DNA from: CAZRVH01 sp964608325
Lineage (GTDB): Bacteria > Patescibacteriota > Gracilibacteria > Peribacterales > Peribacteraceae
Length of the DNA: 64,000 nt
Direction of reading: 5' to 3'
NCBI GenBank assembly: GCA_964608325.1
Contig: CAZSMX010000001.1
Span: 1 to 64,000, forward strand
The translations under genes were made by a program, and so were the position numbers. Position 1 is the stretch's first letter, and every line of letters begins with the position of its first letter. Shown one piece after another: positions 24,702-33,155 of this stretch. Below the pieces are notes generated by a model. That model was not told the DNA's origin. It did not search any database and saw only the letters and a program-made list of their open reading frames with translations.

Positions 24702-24707
24702 CATCTA

Positions 24708-24793
24708 GCCGTCGTGGTGGAATGGTAGACACGGGGGACTTAAAATCCCCTGCCTAACAAGGCGTGCAGGTTCAATTCCTGCCGACGGCACCA
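24708..24793 (+). tRNA. tRNA-Leu (TAA)
   Basis: An 86-nt class II tRNA. The acceptor GCCGTCG pairs with CGACGGC, the anticodon stem GGGGA/TCCCC encloses CTTAAAA (anticodon TAA, reads UUA), there is a long variable arm, T arm GGTTCAATTCC, and encoded CCA. Confidence 0.96.
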
Positions 24794-24825
24794 AACTTTT
24801 GACTCGGCATCGCGAAGGAGGAACA

Positions 24826-25563
24826 ATGGCTCCCTTTATGCGATTCGCCTCGCTCATCTCCGGCAAAGGAACGACCGCGGCGGAACTGTTCAAGGAATCG
24901 GAAAGCGGGAAGCTGCATCCGGACATGCATTTCGGGTGCGTCATCGCCAGCAACAGGAGTGCTTTGAAATCCGTGCAGGAACTCGGCGTCACGGGATCCG
25001 TCATCCTTCTTGATTCGGAGCGTTACGGAAGGGGGGAAAGCCGCAACCACCTGGCATTCGGAAACGATCTCATCCGCATCCTGAGGGGAAAATACATCGA
25101 CGTCGTGCTGCAGAACGGCTGGATGGAATACACGCCCCCGAACGTCATCGAGGAATTCGACGGCCGCATCTTCAACCAGCATCCGGGGCCGCCGGAGGAT
25201 TTCGGGAACCTGAAAGGCAGACAAGTTCACGCCGCCGTCCTGTATTACAGGAGAAAAATGAAAAATGAAGGATTCGGCGAGGACATGTGGACGGAAGTCA
25301 CGGTACAACGCGTGCATCCGAAATTCGACGAGGGCGAGGTGGTCCATGCGCAGCGCGTCACGATCGATAAGAACGACTCCCCGGAAACGCTGGCTGAACG
25401 CGCGCTTCGCATCGAGCATTCGCTGCAGATCGATTTGCTGCACGATGTCGCCATCGGAAACGTCCATGCGGAACAACGTCACCCGATCGTACGGACCGAT
25501 TCGCAGCGGGAAATACTGCTCGAGGCCAGGGCGGCCGCGAGGCTGATCTATCCCAACGGGTGA
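24826..25563 (+). CDS. PurN-like formyltransferase domain protein
   Basis: A 245-residue protein of the formyltransferase fold used by glycinamide ribonucleotide transformylase (10-formyl-THF donor). It has 'FASLISGKGTTAAELFK' at the N-terminus, 'DVVLQNGWMEYTPPNVI', and the active-site strand IFNQHPGPPEDFG, where standard PurN has N-x-HPS/H-P-A. 'ILYYRR..' and 'VQRVHPKFDEGEVVHAQRV' match the C-terminal part. The strong ribosome-binding site AAGGAGGAACA fixes the start. No other purine gene is near. It may act on another amine (sugar or tRNA formylation); substrate unknown. Confidence 0.8.
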   Translation: MAPFMRFASLISGKGTTAAELFKESESGKLHPDMHFGCVIASNRSALKSVQELGVTGSVILLDSERYGRGESRNHLAFGNDLIRILRGKYIDVVLQNGWMEYTPPNVIEEFDGRIFNQHPGPPEDFGNLKGRQVHAAVLYYRRKMKNEGFGEDMWTEVTVQRVHPKFDEGEVVHAQRVTIDKNDSPETLAERALRIEHSLQIDLLHDVAIGNVHAEQRHPIVRTDSQREILLEARAAARLIYPNG

Positions 25564-25593
25564 TTATTCCCGTACGTCTGCTACACTCGCCGC

Positions 25594-26412
25594 ATGGGCA
25601 AAGCCAAGCGGTACTTCCAGCGGCTCTGGAGCGAATGGCAGAAGGACGAGGTCACGCGTCACGCGGCGACACTCTCGTATTTCATGGTGTTCTCACTTCC
25701 CGCATTCATGTTGGTCATCGTCTCCATCGCGGGATTGTTCATCGACGAGACGGAAGTACGCACGCAGTTTTTCTCGCAAATCAGAACGGTCACGGGCGAT
25801 GAACTTGCATCCTTCCTCGCTTCGTCCATAGAAAACGTCCACCGCTCGGGTACGTCGCTCCTCATGAACGTCATCGGGGTCCTGTTCCTCCTCTTCGCGG
25901 CGATCGGGATCTTCAAGGAGTTGGAAACGTCGCTCAACACCATCCTGAACGTGAAGAAGCAAAGGAAAACGACCTTCTTCGGGTTCATCCGCGGCTATCT
26001 CCTGTCCTTCATCCTGCTTATCGCCGCCGCGACGCTGCTCGTCACGTCACTCGCCGTCGGAAGCATCCTCCTCATCGTTTCCGAACTGACGCCGGGTGAA
26101 ATAGTGCAGCTATCGACGCTGAACCAGCTCGTGTCCTACGTGACACTCGGCGCGCTGCTGTTCCTGTTGTACCGCTTCCTGCCCGCGAAGAAGTTCCCGG
26201 TGAAAGCAATCCTGGTGGGAACGGCCGTTGCGACGACGCTGTTCATTATCGGCACGTTCCTACTCACGTTCTACATGGCGCAAGCGGACGTCGGCCACGC
26301 CTACGGAGTCGCCTCGTCCGTCCTCATCCTGCTGCTCTGGATTTTCTACTCCACGAACGTCTTTCTGCTGGGTGCGGAAATCATCGACGCATACGACAGG
26401 ATCGTCGATTAA
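25594..26412 (+). CDS. YihY/BrkB family membrane protein
   Basis: A 272-residue protein with six membrane helices and the family pattern 'LSYFMVFSLPAFMLVIVSIAG', 'LETSLNTILNVKKQR', 'LYRFLPAKKFPVKAILVGT', 'VLILLLWIFYSTNVFLLGAEI'. The family was once mis-named ribonuclease BN; its function is unsettled, possibly lipid flipping. TACACT (25582-25587) lies six bases before the ATG. Confidence 0.93.
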   Translation: MGKAKRYFQRLWSEWQKDEVTRHAATLSYFMVFSLPAFMLVIVSIAGLFIDETEVRTQFFSQIRTVTGDELASFLASSIENVHRSGTSLLMNVIGVLFLLFAAIGIFKELETSLNTILNVKKQRKTTFFGFIRGYLLSFILLIAAATLLVTSLAVGSILLIVSELTPGEIVQLSTLNQLVSYVTLGALLFLLYRFLPAKKFPVKAILVGTAVATTLFIIGTFLLTFYMAQADVGHAYGVASSVLILLLWIFYSTNVFLLGAEIIDAYDRIVD

Positions 26413-26453
26413 GGTTGTTGTATAAAGGGCCAAAAAATGCTATAATAATCTGA

Positions 26454-27440
26454 TTGAATCACACCTATATCAGTAACGGAATTCGGCTGCGCAAAGCGGC
26501 TTTGAGCGGTACCGCGATCGGCGGCATCGCACTCGCCCTGAGCCTCGCGTCAGGATCCACATTCAACGCGTTCGCAAAGGACCTGCGTTCGGCTTTTTCG
26601 CCGCTCTCGCTACTGTTCGTGAGCGAGATTTTGACGGCGTTCTTCGTTCTTTTTTCATTCGGATTTTTGCCGGTCATCAAAAAAATCGTAAAGCTGAAAA
26701 AGAAGGAACTCCGATGGCTCCTAGTAATGGGAATGCTGAGCGGCATCGCGGGACCGATGCTATGGTTCACGGCGCTCGGCTACACGACGGCGGTCAACGC
26801 GGGATTCTTCGGAAAGACCGAGATCATCACGCTGATGCTCTTCGCCCATTTCCTGCTTGGAGAAAAACTCACGAGGGCGCACAGCGCGGCGATCATCACC
26901 ATCGTGACAGGCATCGTGATCATTTCCCTGCGCGGATTCACGCAAGGGCTGTCCCTTTATCCCGGGGATTTCATCATCATCGCGGCAACGTCCTGCTACG
27001 CATTCAGCAACATCCTTTACCGCAAGAAAGTCTCCCACGTCGCGCCGCACATCGCTTTGTTCATGCGCTCGTCCACGGCCATCGCCGCATTCTTCCTCAT
27101 TTCGCCGTTCATCCAGCATCCTTTCATTGAAGAGGTGTTGGCGTTTCCGGTCGCGCTCATTCCCGCGCTCATCGGCTTCGGATTCGTGTCGCGCTTCCTG
27201 AACAGCGTGATGTACTACCAAGCGATCGAATTGCTCCCCATCAGCACGGTGTCCCTGGTGGGAAGCCTGGATATCATCGGTACGACGATCTTCGCGTACT
27301 TCTACCTGGGCGAACCGGTTGCATGGTACCAGTACGCGGGCGGCGCGTTCATCATCCTGGGTACGGTACTGCTTGAATTGCTTGGCACGCACAAGAGCGA
27401 GGAACACCTCGAAAAACACCTGAAGCACAGGATGCGCTGA
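26454..27440 (+). CDS. EamA/DMT-family transporter
   Basis: A 328-residue protein with ten helices and two EamA repeats (~20-155 and ~170-310). It has 'WFTALGYTTAVNAGFFGKTE' and the mirrored 'SVMYYQAIELLPISTVSLVGSLD' that mark drug/metabolite exporters. It starts at TTG (26454-26456), since no ATG precedes the first helix. A consensus TATAAT (26441-26446), preceded by TG, lies seven bases upstream, so the message would begin at or near the TTG. Substrate unknown. Confidence 0.92.
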   Translation: MNHTYISNGIRLRKAALSGTAIGGIALALSLASGSTFNAFAKDLRSAFSPLSLLFVSEILTAFFVLFSFGFLPVIKKIVKLKKKELRWLLVMGMLSGIAGPMLWFTALGYTTAVNAGFFGKTEIITLMLFAHFLLGEKLTRAHSAAIITIVTGIVIISLRGFTQGLSLYPGDFIIIAATSCYAFSNILYRKKVSHVAPHIALFMRSSTAIAAFFLISPFIQHPFIEEVLAFPVALIPALIGFGFVSRFLNSVMYYQAIELLPISTVSLVGSLDIIGTTIFAYFYLGEPVAWYQYAGGAFIILGTVLLELLGTHKSEEHLEKHLKHRMR

Positions 27441-27442
27441 TC

Positions 27443-28279
27443 TTATCTTCCGTATACTTCCAATGCGATGGTGACCATTTTCGCGAACTCCGCGCGCTTC
27501 ACCGTGTCGTCGGGTCCGAACATTCCGGTCGCGTTTCCCTGCGCGTCCGTATAGCCGTTCACGATGCCGTCTTTCTGCGCGCGTTCTATCGCGGATGCGT
27601 ACAAGGTAGAGGAGCCGACGTCCTTGAACACGTCGCCTGACACGTTGCCGGTCTGCACGCCGAATGCTTGCAAGACCGTGGCAATCACTTCCGCACGCGT
27701 CGCACCACGCTTGGTATCAACCGATCCGTCGCTGAAGACGGACCATTGGTATTCCTCGGCGCATGTCACGAAGGACTTCGCCCAATCCGATACGGTCGTA
27801 TTCAGGAGACCGCCGGTGCCCGTTCCCTTGCAGGAAGAAGGATCCTTTCCCGATGCATACACGACTACTTTCAATACCTGCTCCAGCGTCACGGTGTCAG
27901 CGGGGCCGAACTTTCCCAGCGGCACTCCGGCGTGGTCGCGGTATCCCGAGATGATTCCCAGTTCCGCGATGGAACGGACGTACGGGGCGAACCACTCGCG
28001 CGAAGGCACATCGGAAAAGACCACCGTCTTCCCGTCTACCTTCACGGATACGAATTCCTCGGAAGACGCGGCACTACCCGTACCGGTCTGCGGAAAAAGT
28101 TCCGCGCTGCCTTGGAACAGGACATCCTTCCCCTGGGTATCGGCCTCGGCGGAAATGCCCGATGCGGCTCCGGACCAAGCGTCTATATCCCCTTCCGACA
28201 GGAAGGGTGCGGCTGCGGCGAAGGAAGAAGTGGGAAGCGCGAGCGCCAAAACGGCGAGATGCCAGGATCGGATTGCCAT
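27443..28279 (-). CDS. Exported protein with S-layer homology repeats
   Basis: A 278-residue protein. The signal peptide ends near SSFAAAAP. The C-terminal two thirds hold about three SLH repeats: 'FSDVPSREWFAPYVRSIAELGIISGY..FGPADTVTLEQVLKVV', then 'WAKSFVTCAEEYQWSVFS..RGATRAEVIATVLQAF', and 'FKDVGSSTLYASAIERAQKDGIVNGY..FGPDDTVKRAEFAKMV'. SLH repeats bind pyruvylated wall polysaccharide in other bacteria. Single cysteines in two repeats could form a disulfide. TACACT (28287-28292) lies seven bases before the ATG. Confidence 0.93.
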   Translation of the reverse strand: MAIRSWHLAVLALALPTSSFAAAAPFLSEGDIDAWSGAASGISAEADTQGKDVLFQGSAELFPQTGTGSAASSEEFVSVKVDGKTVVFSDVPSREWFAPYVRSIAELGIISGYRDHAGVPLGKFGPADTVTLEQVLKVVVYASGKDPSSCKGTGTGGLLNTTVSDWAKSFVTCAEEYQWSVFSDGSVDTKRGATRAEVIATVLQAFGVQTGNVSGDVFKDVGSSTLYASAIERAQKDGIVNGYTDAQGNATGMFGPDDTVKRAEFAKMVTIALEVYGR

Positions 28280-28454
28280 GGAACGCAGTGTAGCAAAGGC
28301 AAAACGGAATCTGCCTTCAAAAGCCTTCCTTCTTGTTGTTTAGCCTTCTTTGGGCGAAAAGAAATGCCCAATGATAGGGAAAAAGAGCCGCGATTCTGCT
28401 ATTGCCTCTTTTTAAGGCCATCCGTATACTTCGGGTCCATTCCGTCCACATTTT

Positions 28455-29024
28455 ATGATGCTTTCTTCTGATGACGATATCCTGTCGGATGCCGATTCCC
28501 TTTCCGATGAATCCTCCGGTTCCGCCGGTTCGTACAACGACGACGACCAGCAGACGTTCGTGACGAAGGAAGGCTTGAAGAAGCTCAAGGACGAACTTGA
28601 GAACCTGAAGACCGTCCGCCGCAAGGAAGTTGCCCAGCGCCTCAAGGAAGCTATTTCCTACGGAGACCTTTCCGAAAACTCCGAGTACGAGGAAGCCAAG
28701 AACGAACAGGCGTTCGTGGAAGGACGCATCATCGAACTCGAGCGCAAGATCAAGAGCGCGAAGATCATCTCGGACAAGGAAGGAGGAAAGAAGATGGGCA
28801 AGGAGGCGAACATCGGTTCGCACGTCACTATCCGCAACCTTTCCGGAGACGGCGAGGAGCAGACGTTCACCATCGTGGGCGCCACGGAAGCCGATCCGTT
28901 CGACTTCAAGATCAGCAACGAATCCCCCATCGGAAAGGCCTTGCTGTCACGCACGAAGGGCGAAATCGTTTCCGTCCAGAGCCCGTCCGGCGTCGCCGAG
29001 TACGAGATCGTGAAGGTAGCCTGA
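28455..29024 (+). CDS. greA: Transcription elongation factor GreA
   Basis: A 189-residue GreA, which rescues backtracked RNA polymerase. The coiled-coil N-terminal domain carries the catalytic acidic tip in 'ISYGDLSENSEYEEAKNEQA', and the C-terminal FKBP-like domain reads 'GSHVTIRNLSGDGEEQTFTIVG' through 'SPIGKALLSRTKGEIV'. It has an extra acidic, serine-rich extension of about 35 residues at the N-terminus (DDDILSDADSLSDESS) that typical GreA lacks. It opens a plus-strand unit with the orphan at 29068. Confidence 0.96.
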   Translation: MMLSSDDDILSDADSLSDESSGSAGSYNDDDQQTFVTKEGLKKLKDELENLKTVRRKEVAQRLKEAISYGDLSENSEYEEAKNEQAFVEGRIIELERKIKSAKIISDKEGGKKMGKEANIGSHVTIRNLSGDGEEQTFTIVGATEADPFDFKISNESPIGKALLSRTKGEIVSVQSPSGVAEYEIVKVA

Positions 29025-29067
29025 TCGCTAGGCTTTACCGCGGATGTTCCGTCCTCTACTCTTTTGC

Positions 29068-29463
29068 ATGTCCATGGCAGACGCAAACCAAGCACAGGCC
29101 GCGGGAGGAAAGAGGGATTTTCTCATCCCCGACTCGGTGCGTGCGCAATTCAATGATCTCATTGAGTTGATCATGGGATCGGAAAGCATGAACGACGAGG
29201 AACGACAATACTGGTTCGACATCCTCCCCGTGATGACGCCGGACCAGGTGGAGAATCTTCGTTCCATTTTGACGAACGAAAAAACGCAACTTGCGGCGAT
29301 CGATGCGAAGTATGCCGCTGATTCCAAGAACAACATCGACACCGTCGCGATCGCCGAACAGCGCCGCGAATCGAGGCAAAAGCGTGATGCCCAAGAACAG
29401 AGCCATGAAAGCGAAGAGGCCCTGAGCGAAGAAGACATCCTGAAGAAAATCAACGAAGCCTGA
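29068..29463 (+). CDS. Hypothetical helical protein, 131 aa
   Basis: A polar all-helical protein ('VRAQFNDLIELIMGSESMNDEERQYW', 'MTPDQVENLRSILTNEKTQLAAID') with a charged, low-complexity C-terminal third rich in Glu, Gln and Ser. Starts at MSMADANQ. Its stop abuts the holA stop from the other strand. Related short proteins seem common in CPR genomes but have no known role; that is my recollection, not a search. Confidence 0.7.
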   Translation: MSMADANQAQAAGGKRDFLIPDSVRAQFNDLIELIMGSESMNDEERQYWFDILPVMTPDQVENLRSILTNEKTQLAAIDAKYAADSKNNIDTVAIAEQRRESRQKRDAQEQSHESEEALSEEDILKKINEA

Positions 29464-30420
29464 TCAGGGGCATGTCATCACGAACCGGTCCAGGAGCGCG
29501 CGCATTTCCTCCGGAGCTTCGTCGGTGGCTCGCAGGAGGCCCGTTTTCAAGCGTACATCCGATTCGGCAGCCCAGCGTACGAAGGTATTGACGTCGGACG
29601 CGCTGCATTTCTGGACGTAGGGCAGAAGCGACCGGAGTGCGAACGGATGCACGCCCGTCTCCTCGGCGATTTCCTTCGAAGACACAATGCCGCTGTCCAG
29701 CGCGATGCGTACCGCCGCCGTGTTTTTCAGGAACGACAGCAGGATCGCCCACAATCCGTACGCATCCCCTCCCCTATCGAGTGTTTTCCTCACGAAGGCC
29801 GCCGCGTCTTTTTTCCTGCCGGCGCTCAGCAGGTCCGTCATCTTCCAGACGACTCCTTCGTCCGTGGGAATGGTCATGTTCTCGACGTCTTCCTTCGTGA
29901 TCGGTTTCCCACCGGCGTGCAGCGCGAGTTTTTCCACCTCCCGCAAAAGCATTTCCTGGTCTTCGCCCACGAATTCGATCAGAAGATCCCTTGCCTTGGG
30001 ATCCAGCGTCGCTCCATTCGAACGGGCGGCATCCGTCACCCATTGGGCGAGCAGGGACCCCTTCAGCGGGGCGAATTCCTTCACGTCGGCCTTCGAAAGA
30101 AGCTGCTTGACGCCGCCCAGCCTCTTATCCGGTTTGGGATCGGTGAAAAGCACGATCACCTGGGGATGTACTTGCTCCAAAAGAACGTCCACTTCCTCTT
30201 TATCGAGCTTGGGGATGCCATCGATGACAAACAAGCGCTTCTCCGCCAGGAACGGCATCATCGACACTTCGTCCAGCAACGTACGCAACGTTTGGGATTT
30301 TCCATCCAAACGAATCATGTTGTCTTCCCCGTGCTTCCTGGTGAATTCCTGGACCCAACGTGTTTTTTCCTCCTTTAATGCATGGTGATTCTCCCCGGTG
30401 AAAACGAACACTGCTGCCAT
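29464..30420 (-). CDS. holA: DNA polymerase III delta subunit (HolA)
   Basis: A 318-residue clamp-loader delta subunit. 'VFVFTGENHHALKEEKTRWV' at the N-terminus, 'LLDEVSMMPFLAEKRLFVIDG' and 'VEKLALHAGGKPITKEDVENM' follow the family pattern, and the C-terminal helical collar domain is present. Delta opens the sliding clamp and needs no ATP site. TAGTAT (30427-30432) lies six bases before the ATG. Confidence 0.93.
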   Translation of the reverse strand: MAAVFVFTGENHHALKEEKTRWVQEFTRKHGEDNMIRLDGKSQTLRTLLDEVSMMPFLAEKRLFVIDGIPKLDKEEVDVLLEQVHPQVIVLFTDPKPDKRLGGVKQLLSKADVKEFAPLKGSLLAQWVTDAARSNGATLDPKARDLLIEFVGEDQEMLLREVEKLALHAGGKPITKEDVENMTIPTDEGVVWKMTDLLSAGRKKDAAAFVRKTLDRGGDAYGLWAILLSFLKNTAAVRIALDSGIVSSKEIAEETGVHPFALRSLLPYVQKCSASDVNTFVRWAAESDVRLKTGLLRATDEAPEEMRALLDRFVMTCP

Positions 30421-30557
30421 GGGGGCATACTACAGCAATTTGGCTTCCATTCGCCATATTGAATCGTTTTTTCATGAATTTATAACAATACAATATTACT
30501 TTGCGTCAATGGCAACGGGATAGAGGGAAAAGCCGTTTTTTGGTATAATGATGGGAT

Positions 30558-30887
30558 ATGAAAACACACACGAAACACTGGCTCTCGCCGCAGATACTCG
30601 TCATCGCACTGCTTTGCATGACCGCTTCGTTCGGTGTCGGAGTGCAGACGACGGGCGATGTGCAGACGATCGACCATACGAACGCGAACGATGTGGCCCG
30701 CCTACCCGGCGACATGGACGGCGACGGAGCCGTGGATCTTGAGGATGCAATCGTTACGCTCGAGATCGTCCGCGGTTACAAGGCGGCAAGCGTCGATCAG
30801 CTTAAAAACGATCCGACGGAAGACGGAAACATCACCATCGACGACGCGATCAAAATCCTTCGTGATCTTCACATCCGCGCATTATGA
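30558..30887 (+). CDS. Secreted dockerin-like protein
   Basis: A 109-residue protein: signal or anchor helix ('QILVIALLCMTASFGVGV'), a ~20-residue linker, then a type I dockerin-like pair of EF-hand loops. The loops are DMDGDGAVDLEDAIVTLEI and DPTEDGNITIDDAIKILRD, each with the calcium ligands and following helix. Dockerins bind cohesin domains outside the cell. It carries no catalytic domain. Consensus TATAAT (30544-30549) lies 8 bases before the ATG. Its stop overlaps the start of the cohesin-like gene (ATGA), so translation is coupled. Confidence 0.88.
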   Translation: MKTHTKHWLSPQILVIALLCMTASFGVGVQTTGDVQTIDHTNANDVARLPGDMDGDGAVDLEDAIVTLEIVRGYKAASVDQLKNDPTEDGNITIDDAIKILRDLHIRAL

Positions 30888-32173
30888 AACACTTCAATAC
30901 CAAGCGCCTCGGCGCTTCCATCGCACTCGGCGCTATCATGACGGCGTTTCTGCCAGTCGGTTCTGCTGCGGCGGCTGAAGAGCCCCGCTTCGAACTCAGG
31001 CCGCACTGTTCCGAGGAAGATGTGAAGAAGGATGCCTGCAAGACGTTCGCCACGCGCGACGCACAGAGCTTCCAGACCGATACGCTGAAAATCGGAGACA
31101 CCCTGGACATGGATCTTCTCATCAAGAATCCTGGCAATGCTTCCGTCGTGCGCTTCCGCGCATGGATGGGGTACGATCCGACGGTTTTCTCCGGGTCGCT
31201 GGTCCAGATCGATAAGAATTTCGCGACGCCCGATCCCAAAGAAACGGCCTTCTCCGCGAGTGACGGATACATCAAGGCGGCCGCATCCGCACCGTCCGGC
31301 GCCAAGGGCGCCAACATCGTAGCCGCGCGCATCACGCTGAAAATAGTGAAGGCACCGGTCGCCAACACCGTCATCAGCTTCTATGACGCGACGAAAAAGG
31401 TAGACAGCCACACGGCCATCATCGTGAAGGCCAGCGATAAGGAACAGAATATCGCGACGGGCGCGCAAAGCTACCTGTTCGTACGCTTGCAGGCCGGAAG
31501 CGCAGCAGCCTCGTCCGCAGCAGTTTCCAGCACCGCGACGAGTGCGACACAGGCAGTGTCCAGCGCCTCGTCCGTCGCCCAGGCGACTTCGGGGGCATCG
31601 GCTACTTCTGTCTCTTCTGCCTCCTCCCAAGTAACCTCTTCCGGCAGCGGAACGGTTGCCTCTTCGCAGGCGAGCGTCCCGAATGTCGCTTTCGCCCTGC
31701 TCCAAGTGCAGGGGGTGCGCGTCACGACGGAAGGCAGCTCCGCCTTCCTGGCATGGAACCAGCTGAATGCCGGCAATCTTCTCGGTTACAACGTCTACTA
31801 CGGAACGGTGTCCGGAAAGTACATCCAGCGCCGCAGCGTGGATAAGGCGAATACGACGCTGACCATCCGCAGCCTCCCGGCAGGAACGCAGTACTACTTC
31901 GCGGTACGCGGGGTAGATGCCAATAACAAGGAATCCGACTTCAGCCAAGAAGTGGCGGTGGTTATCGGCAACCCGTCGACGTCCACCTCCCCGCTCACCG
32001 GTTCCGTGTCCGACCTCGGGCCCAATGGAAAGACGCCGGGGACGGGCGGCAAGGTAGCCGGCGATACGGGCCCCGCTTCCACCGCGCTCCTCTTCATCGC
32101 CGTTTCATCCGTCGCGGGACTCGCCCTTGCGTTCCGCAGGCAGTTCACCGCCAAGCACATCTCCCTTTCATGA
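30884..32173 (+). CDS. Surface protein with cohesin-like and fibronectin III domains
   Basis: A 429-residue protein in this order: signal peptide (to ~AAAAEE); a cohesin-like beta domain (~55-200) with 'LKIGDTLDMDLLIKNPG', 'FRAWMGYDPTVFSG' and 'AARITLKIVKAP'; a long Ser/Ala/Thr linker (~205-265); an Fn3 domain ('GVRVTTEGSSAFLAWNQL', 'NLLGYNVYYGTVSG', 'GTQYYFAVRGVDANN'); then a C-terminal DTGPA-hydrophobic-RR tail. The cohesin call is from pattern alone. It overlaps both neighbours by 4 bases, making a coupled three-gene operon with the dockerin-like protein. Confidence 0.85.
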   Translation: MKHFNTKRLGASIALGAIMTAFLPVGSAAAAEEPRFELRPHCSEEDVKKDACKTFATRDAQSFQTDTLKIGDTLDMDLLIKNPGNASVVRFRAWMGYDPTVFSGSLVQIDKNFATPDPKETAFSASDGYIKAAASAPSGAKGANIVAARITLKIVKAPVANTVISFYDATKKVDSHTAIIVKASDKEQNIATGAQSYLFVRLQAGSAAASSAAVSSTATSATQAVSSASSVAQATSGASATSVSSASSQVTSSGSGTVASSQASVPNVAFALLQVQGVRVTTEGSSAFLAWNQLNAGNLLGYNVYYGTVSGKYIQRRSVDKANTTLTIRSLPAGTQYYFAVRGVDANNKESDFSQEVAVVIGNPSTSTSPLTGSVSDLGPNGKTPGTGGKVAGDTGPASTALLFIAVSSVAGLALAFRRQFTAKHISLS

Positions 32174-32985
32174 CCACCATGCATCCACACTGGCAAGCTA
32201 CGGAAGATGACGGTCCCGTCGTCGTTCCCGTCGACTCCATGAGCACGGCACCCGTGCGGGAAGCGATCATAGAACCGCGGTTTACGGTGCGCACGGCCTC
32301 CCGCAAGCCTGCGGCCGTCCTGGGAATTCTCATGGTTCTGGGTATCGGTTACGTCGCCATGGGTGGGGAGTTCTCCCTTCCGGGCCAGGTTGCGTCCAAT
32401 ACGGTCTCCGTCGTCCTTACCGGCGACGGGCCGAAGCCGGAGTCCCTGACAGTGACGCCCGGAATGACGGTCGAATGGAAAAACGAAGATTCGATTCCGC
32501 ACGTGCTCTCCTTTGACGGACTCAGTTCCGGAGGAAAGCCCCTCGAAACGTCGCCCATTTTCCCGGGATCAACTTCGAAAATGCTTATTCCCGCCACCGC
32601 AAAGGCCGGTACGTACGACTATATCTCCAAGACATCCGATGTTTTCGGCACGATAGTGATCGCCGCGGCCACCTCTTCCAAAAGCTCGTCTTCGAAGCAG
32701 GATGTCGCCGTGGAAATTGCTCCTCCGGTCTCATCCGCCGCAGCACAGCTTCCCCCATCATCCTCGCTTCCGACATTGCCTGCTGCCGCCCTTGTTCCGG
32801 TAAACACGCATACGGTCGGCAGCCCGAACCAAAAGCCTGTCGAACCGATGCATGCAGGAGCACCGCTGGTGCCCGTCACACAGCATAAGCCACTGACGAA
32901 CACCGCATCGGGACCCGCGAACTGGGTACTGATCGGACTCACGACGTTGGTCGTGCTTGTCGCGACACGCAGGGCGTTCCGATAA
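32170..32985 (+). CDS. Cupredoxin-like membrane-anchored surface protein
   Basis: A 271-residue protein: cytoplasmic N-terminus, one membrane helix (~48-62, 'AAVLGILMVLGIGYVAMGG'), then a plastocyanin-like domain ('LTVTPGMTVEWKNEDSIPHVLSFDG', 'AGTYDYISKTSDVFGTIVI'). Next come a Ser/Pro/Ala-rich linker and a C-terminal SGPA-hydrophobic-RR tail. Only the first His ligand (PHV) of a blue-copper site is present; where C-x-x-H is expected the sequence reads YISKTSD, so type I copper binding is unlikely. Third gene of the dockerin-cohesin operon. Confidence 0.85.
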   Translation: MTTMHPHWQATEDDGPVVVPVDSMSTAPVREAIIEPRFTVRTASRKPAAVLGILMVLGIGYVAMGGEFSLPGQVASNTVSVVLTGDGPKPESLTVTPGMTVEWKNEDSIPHVLSFDGLSSGGKPLETSPIFPGSTSKMLIPATAKAGTYDYISKTSDVFGTIVIAAATSSKSSSSKQDVAVEIAPPVSSAAAQLPPSSSLPTLPAAALVPVNTHTVGSPNQKPVEPMHAGAPLVPVTQHKPLTNTASGPANWVLIGLTTLVVLVATRRAFR

Positions 32986-33045
32986 GTGACTTTTACCTCT
33001 GGTTCTTTGAACCTTTCGGTATTTGACATATATTATTAATATTAC

Positions 33046-33073
33046 TTGATAATACTTTTGAAGCATGTATACT
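33046..33073 (+). promoter_or_regulatory. Promoter of csrA
   Basis: -35 TTGATA (33046-33051), 16-bp spacer, -10 TATACT (33068-33073) preceded by TG. It predicts a leader of about 75 nt before csrA. A second TTGACA at 33023-33028 lacks a well-spaced -10. Confidence 0.7.
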
Positions 33074-33155
33074 CATCGTATCTTTCCGGACGATTGAGCA
33101 GATCACGAAGGTCCGCATGGAATCGGAAAGTCACACTCTCCCAAGAGGTGTACGG

